A stretch of 8,703 nt of DNA, taken from contig DAIRET010000120.1 in assembly GCA_036795455.1 (NCBI GenBank), positions 1 to 8,703 of the forward strand, in the 5' to 3' direction. The notes under the pieces were generated by a model. The model was not told the DNA's origin. It saw nothing but the letters and a program-made list of their open reading frames with translations, and did not search any database. Of this stretch, positions 7,869 to 8,703 are shown piece after piece. The translations under genes and the position numbers were made by a program. The stretch comes from DAIRET01 sp036795455. GTDB taxonomy: Bacteria > Bacteroidota > Ignavibacteria > Ignavibacteriales > Ignavibacteriaceae. Position 1 is the first letter of the stretch, and each line of letters opens with the position of its first letter.

Positions 7869-8703
7869 ATGAATAATTCTCCTTCTGAAAAATATATAGA
7901 TACCGCCATATTTGTTTTTATGGTGATTTTTATTGGAAGCCTCACCAATTCCATTTTCATAAACCAGATCGGTTACTTTGGAACACTTCTATTACTCATT
8001 CTCAAATTTGCAGTTAATAAAAGAAATCCGTTCGGTAAAACCGGGTTGGAACTTGCATTTTTTCTATTTTTACTTGCAGAAGGATTATCAACTCTGTTTA
8101 GTGCTGAAGTTTCTCATTCATTTCAAAACATGCTGAAAAGGATTCTTCTTATCCCGGTGGTTTATGTTACAGCGGCTTCATCTTTTGATCTTGAAAGAAG
8201 TAAAAAATATTTTTATGTCTTTATCGGTTTTGCACTATTCAGTTTTATAATTTACCTCGTTTACTCTGCACAACATTATTTTTATAACCTGTACGGTATA
8301 AAACAATCGGGTCCCGGTGTATTCCATTACCCGATTACGACAAGTGAAATAATGAGTTTCATTGTCGTGATTCTGTTTTCATTTTTAATAAATGAAAAAG
8401 GAAATTGGAAGTACCGGTTGTTTATTCTTATCTCGTTTTTAATTTCCGCTGCTGCACTATTTGCAACATATAAAAGAACAGGATGGATTGGTGCCGCCGC
8501 AGGTATTTTGCTTGTGATAATTCTAAGCCGGAAATGGTTACTGTTATTACCGATAATTATAGGAGTTGTTTTACTTTTTGTAATCGATAAGCAGAGAAGT
8601 GAATTTTACATTTATAATTTAGAAGGGAATCAACTATTACTTAAAAAGGTTGTAGAAACCGGGGGAAGGGCGTACTATGTTTATCCCGATAACGATAAGT
8701 TAA
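7869..8703 (+). CDS. O-antigen ligase family (Wzy/WaaL-like) membrane protein, 3'-truncated
   Basis: A frame open from ATG 7869 to the right edge gives 278 codons with no stop, so the C-terminus is missing. It starts 11 bases after the exporter stop, with no clear ribosome binding site. The protein is strongly hydrophobic, with about eight helices (roughly 12-30, 35-49, 59-76, 90-103, 114-132, 158-174, 182-199, 205-240). The segment YKRTGWIGAAAG at 201-212 matches the SRGxWLG-type motif that marks the O-antigen ligase/polymerase family (PF04932), including the Arg (R203) and Gly-Trp. Such proteins transfer polysaccharide to lipid A-core or polymerise repeat units at the periplasmic face. After the last visible helix, residues 241-278 (FYIYNLEGNQ, then ETGGRAYYVYP) do not resemble the usual ligase periplasmic loop and look like the first blade of a beta-propeller. 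The fold assignment is by eye; the exact activity is not determinable. Confidence 0.7.
   Translation, partial: MNNSPSEKYIDTAIFVFMVIFIGSLTNSIFINQIGYFGTLLLLILKFAVNKRNPFGKTGLELAFFLFLLAEGLSTLFSAEVSHSFQNMLKRILLIPVVYVTAASSFDLERSKKYFYVFIGFALFSFIIYLVYSAQHYFYNLYGIKQSGPGVFHYPITTSEIMSFIVVILFSFLINEKGNWKYRLFILISFLISAAALFATYKRTGWIGAAAGILLVIILSRKWLLLLPIIIGVVLLFVIDKQRSEFYIYNLEGNQLLLKKVVETGGRAYYVYPDNDKL

Overview
The window is a gene-dense, AT-rich stretch from a bacterium. All seven genes lie on the + strand, and every gap between them is 30 bases or shorter. The gene set fits a Gram-negative-type diderm: an MsbA-like lipid/LPS exporter is followed by an O-antigen-ligase-like polytopic protein. Protein style, such as the MSTxxTxLNWG helix of the symporter and the HPRG end of the Xer recombinase, points to the Bacteroidota/Chlorobiota/Ignavibacteriota neighbourhood. 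I favour Ignavibacteria from general impression only, because no taxonomic marker gene is present.

Layout. (1) 1-1342: C-terminal part of a sodium:solute symporter, cut by the left edge. (2) 1357-2223: HAD-superfamily Cof-type phosphatase. (3) 2214-4394: PgpH-type membrane HD phosphodiesterase, overlapping the HAD gene by 10 bases. (4) 4391-5302: XerC/XerD-type tyrosine recombinase with a GTG start in a 4-base GTGA overlap. (5) 5306-5964: site-2 protease family (M50) zinc metalloprotease, split by a -1-type frameshift at a run of five Gs. (6) 5995-7857: MsbA-like ABC exporter with a TTG start. (7) 7869-8703: polytopic O-antigen ligase family protein that is open to the right edge; its last visible residues look more like the start of a beta-propeller than the usual ligase loop.

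The HAD, pgpH, xer and M50 genes are packed so tightly that one transcript with translational coupling is likely. The exporter and ligase-like gene follow 30 and 11 bases later and may belong to the same unit. The themes are envelope biology (intramembrane proteolysis, lipid export, surface glycan attachment), nucleotide second-messenger turnover (c-di-AMP hydrolysis by PgpH relatives) and chromosome dimer resolution. I see mainly housekeeping genes: no mobile element, CRISPR array, RNA gene, strong terminator or clear promoter. No stretch over 300 bases lacks a gene. The observations most worth following are the protease frameshift and the unusual C-terminus of the last gene.
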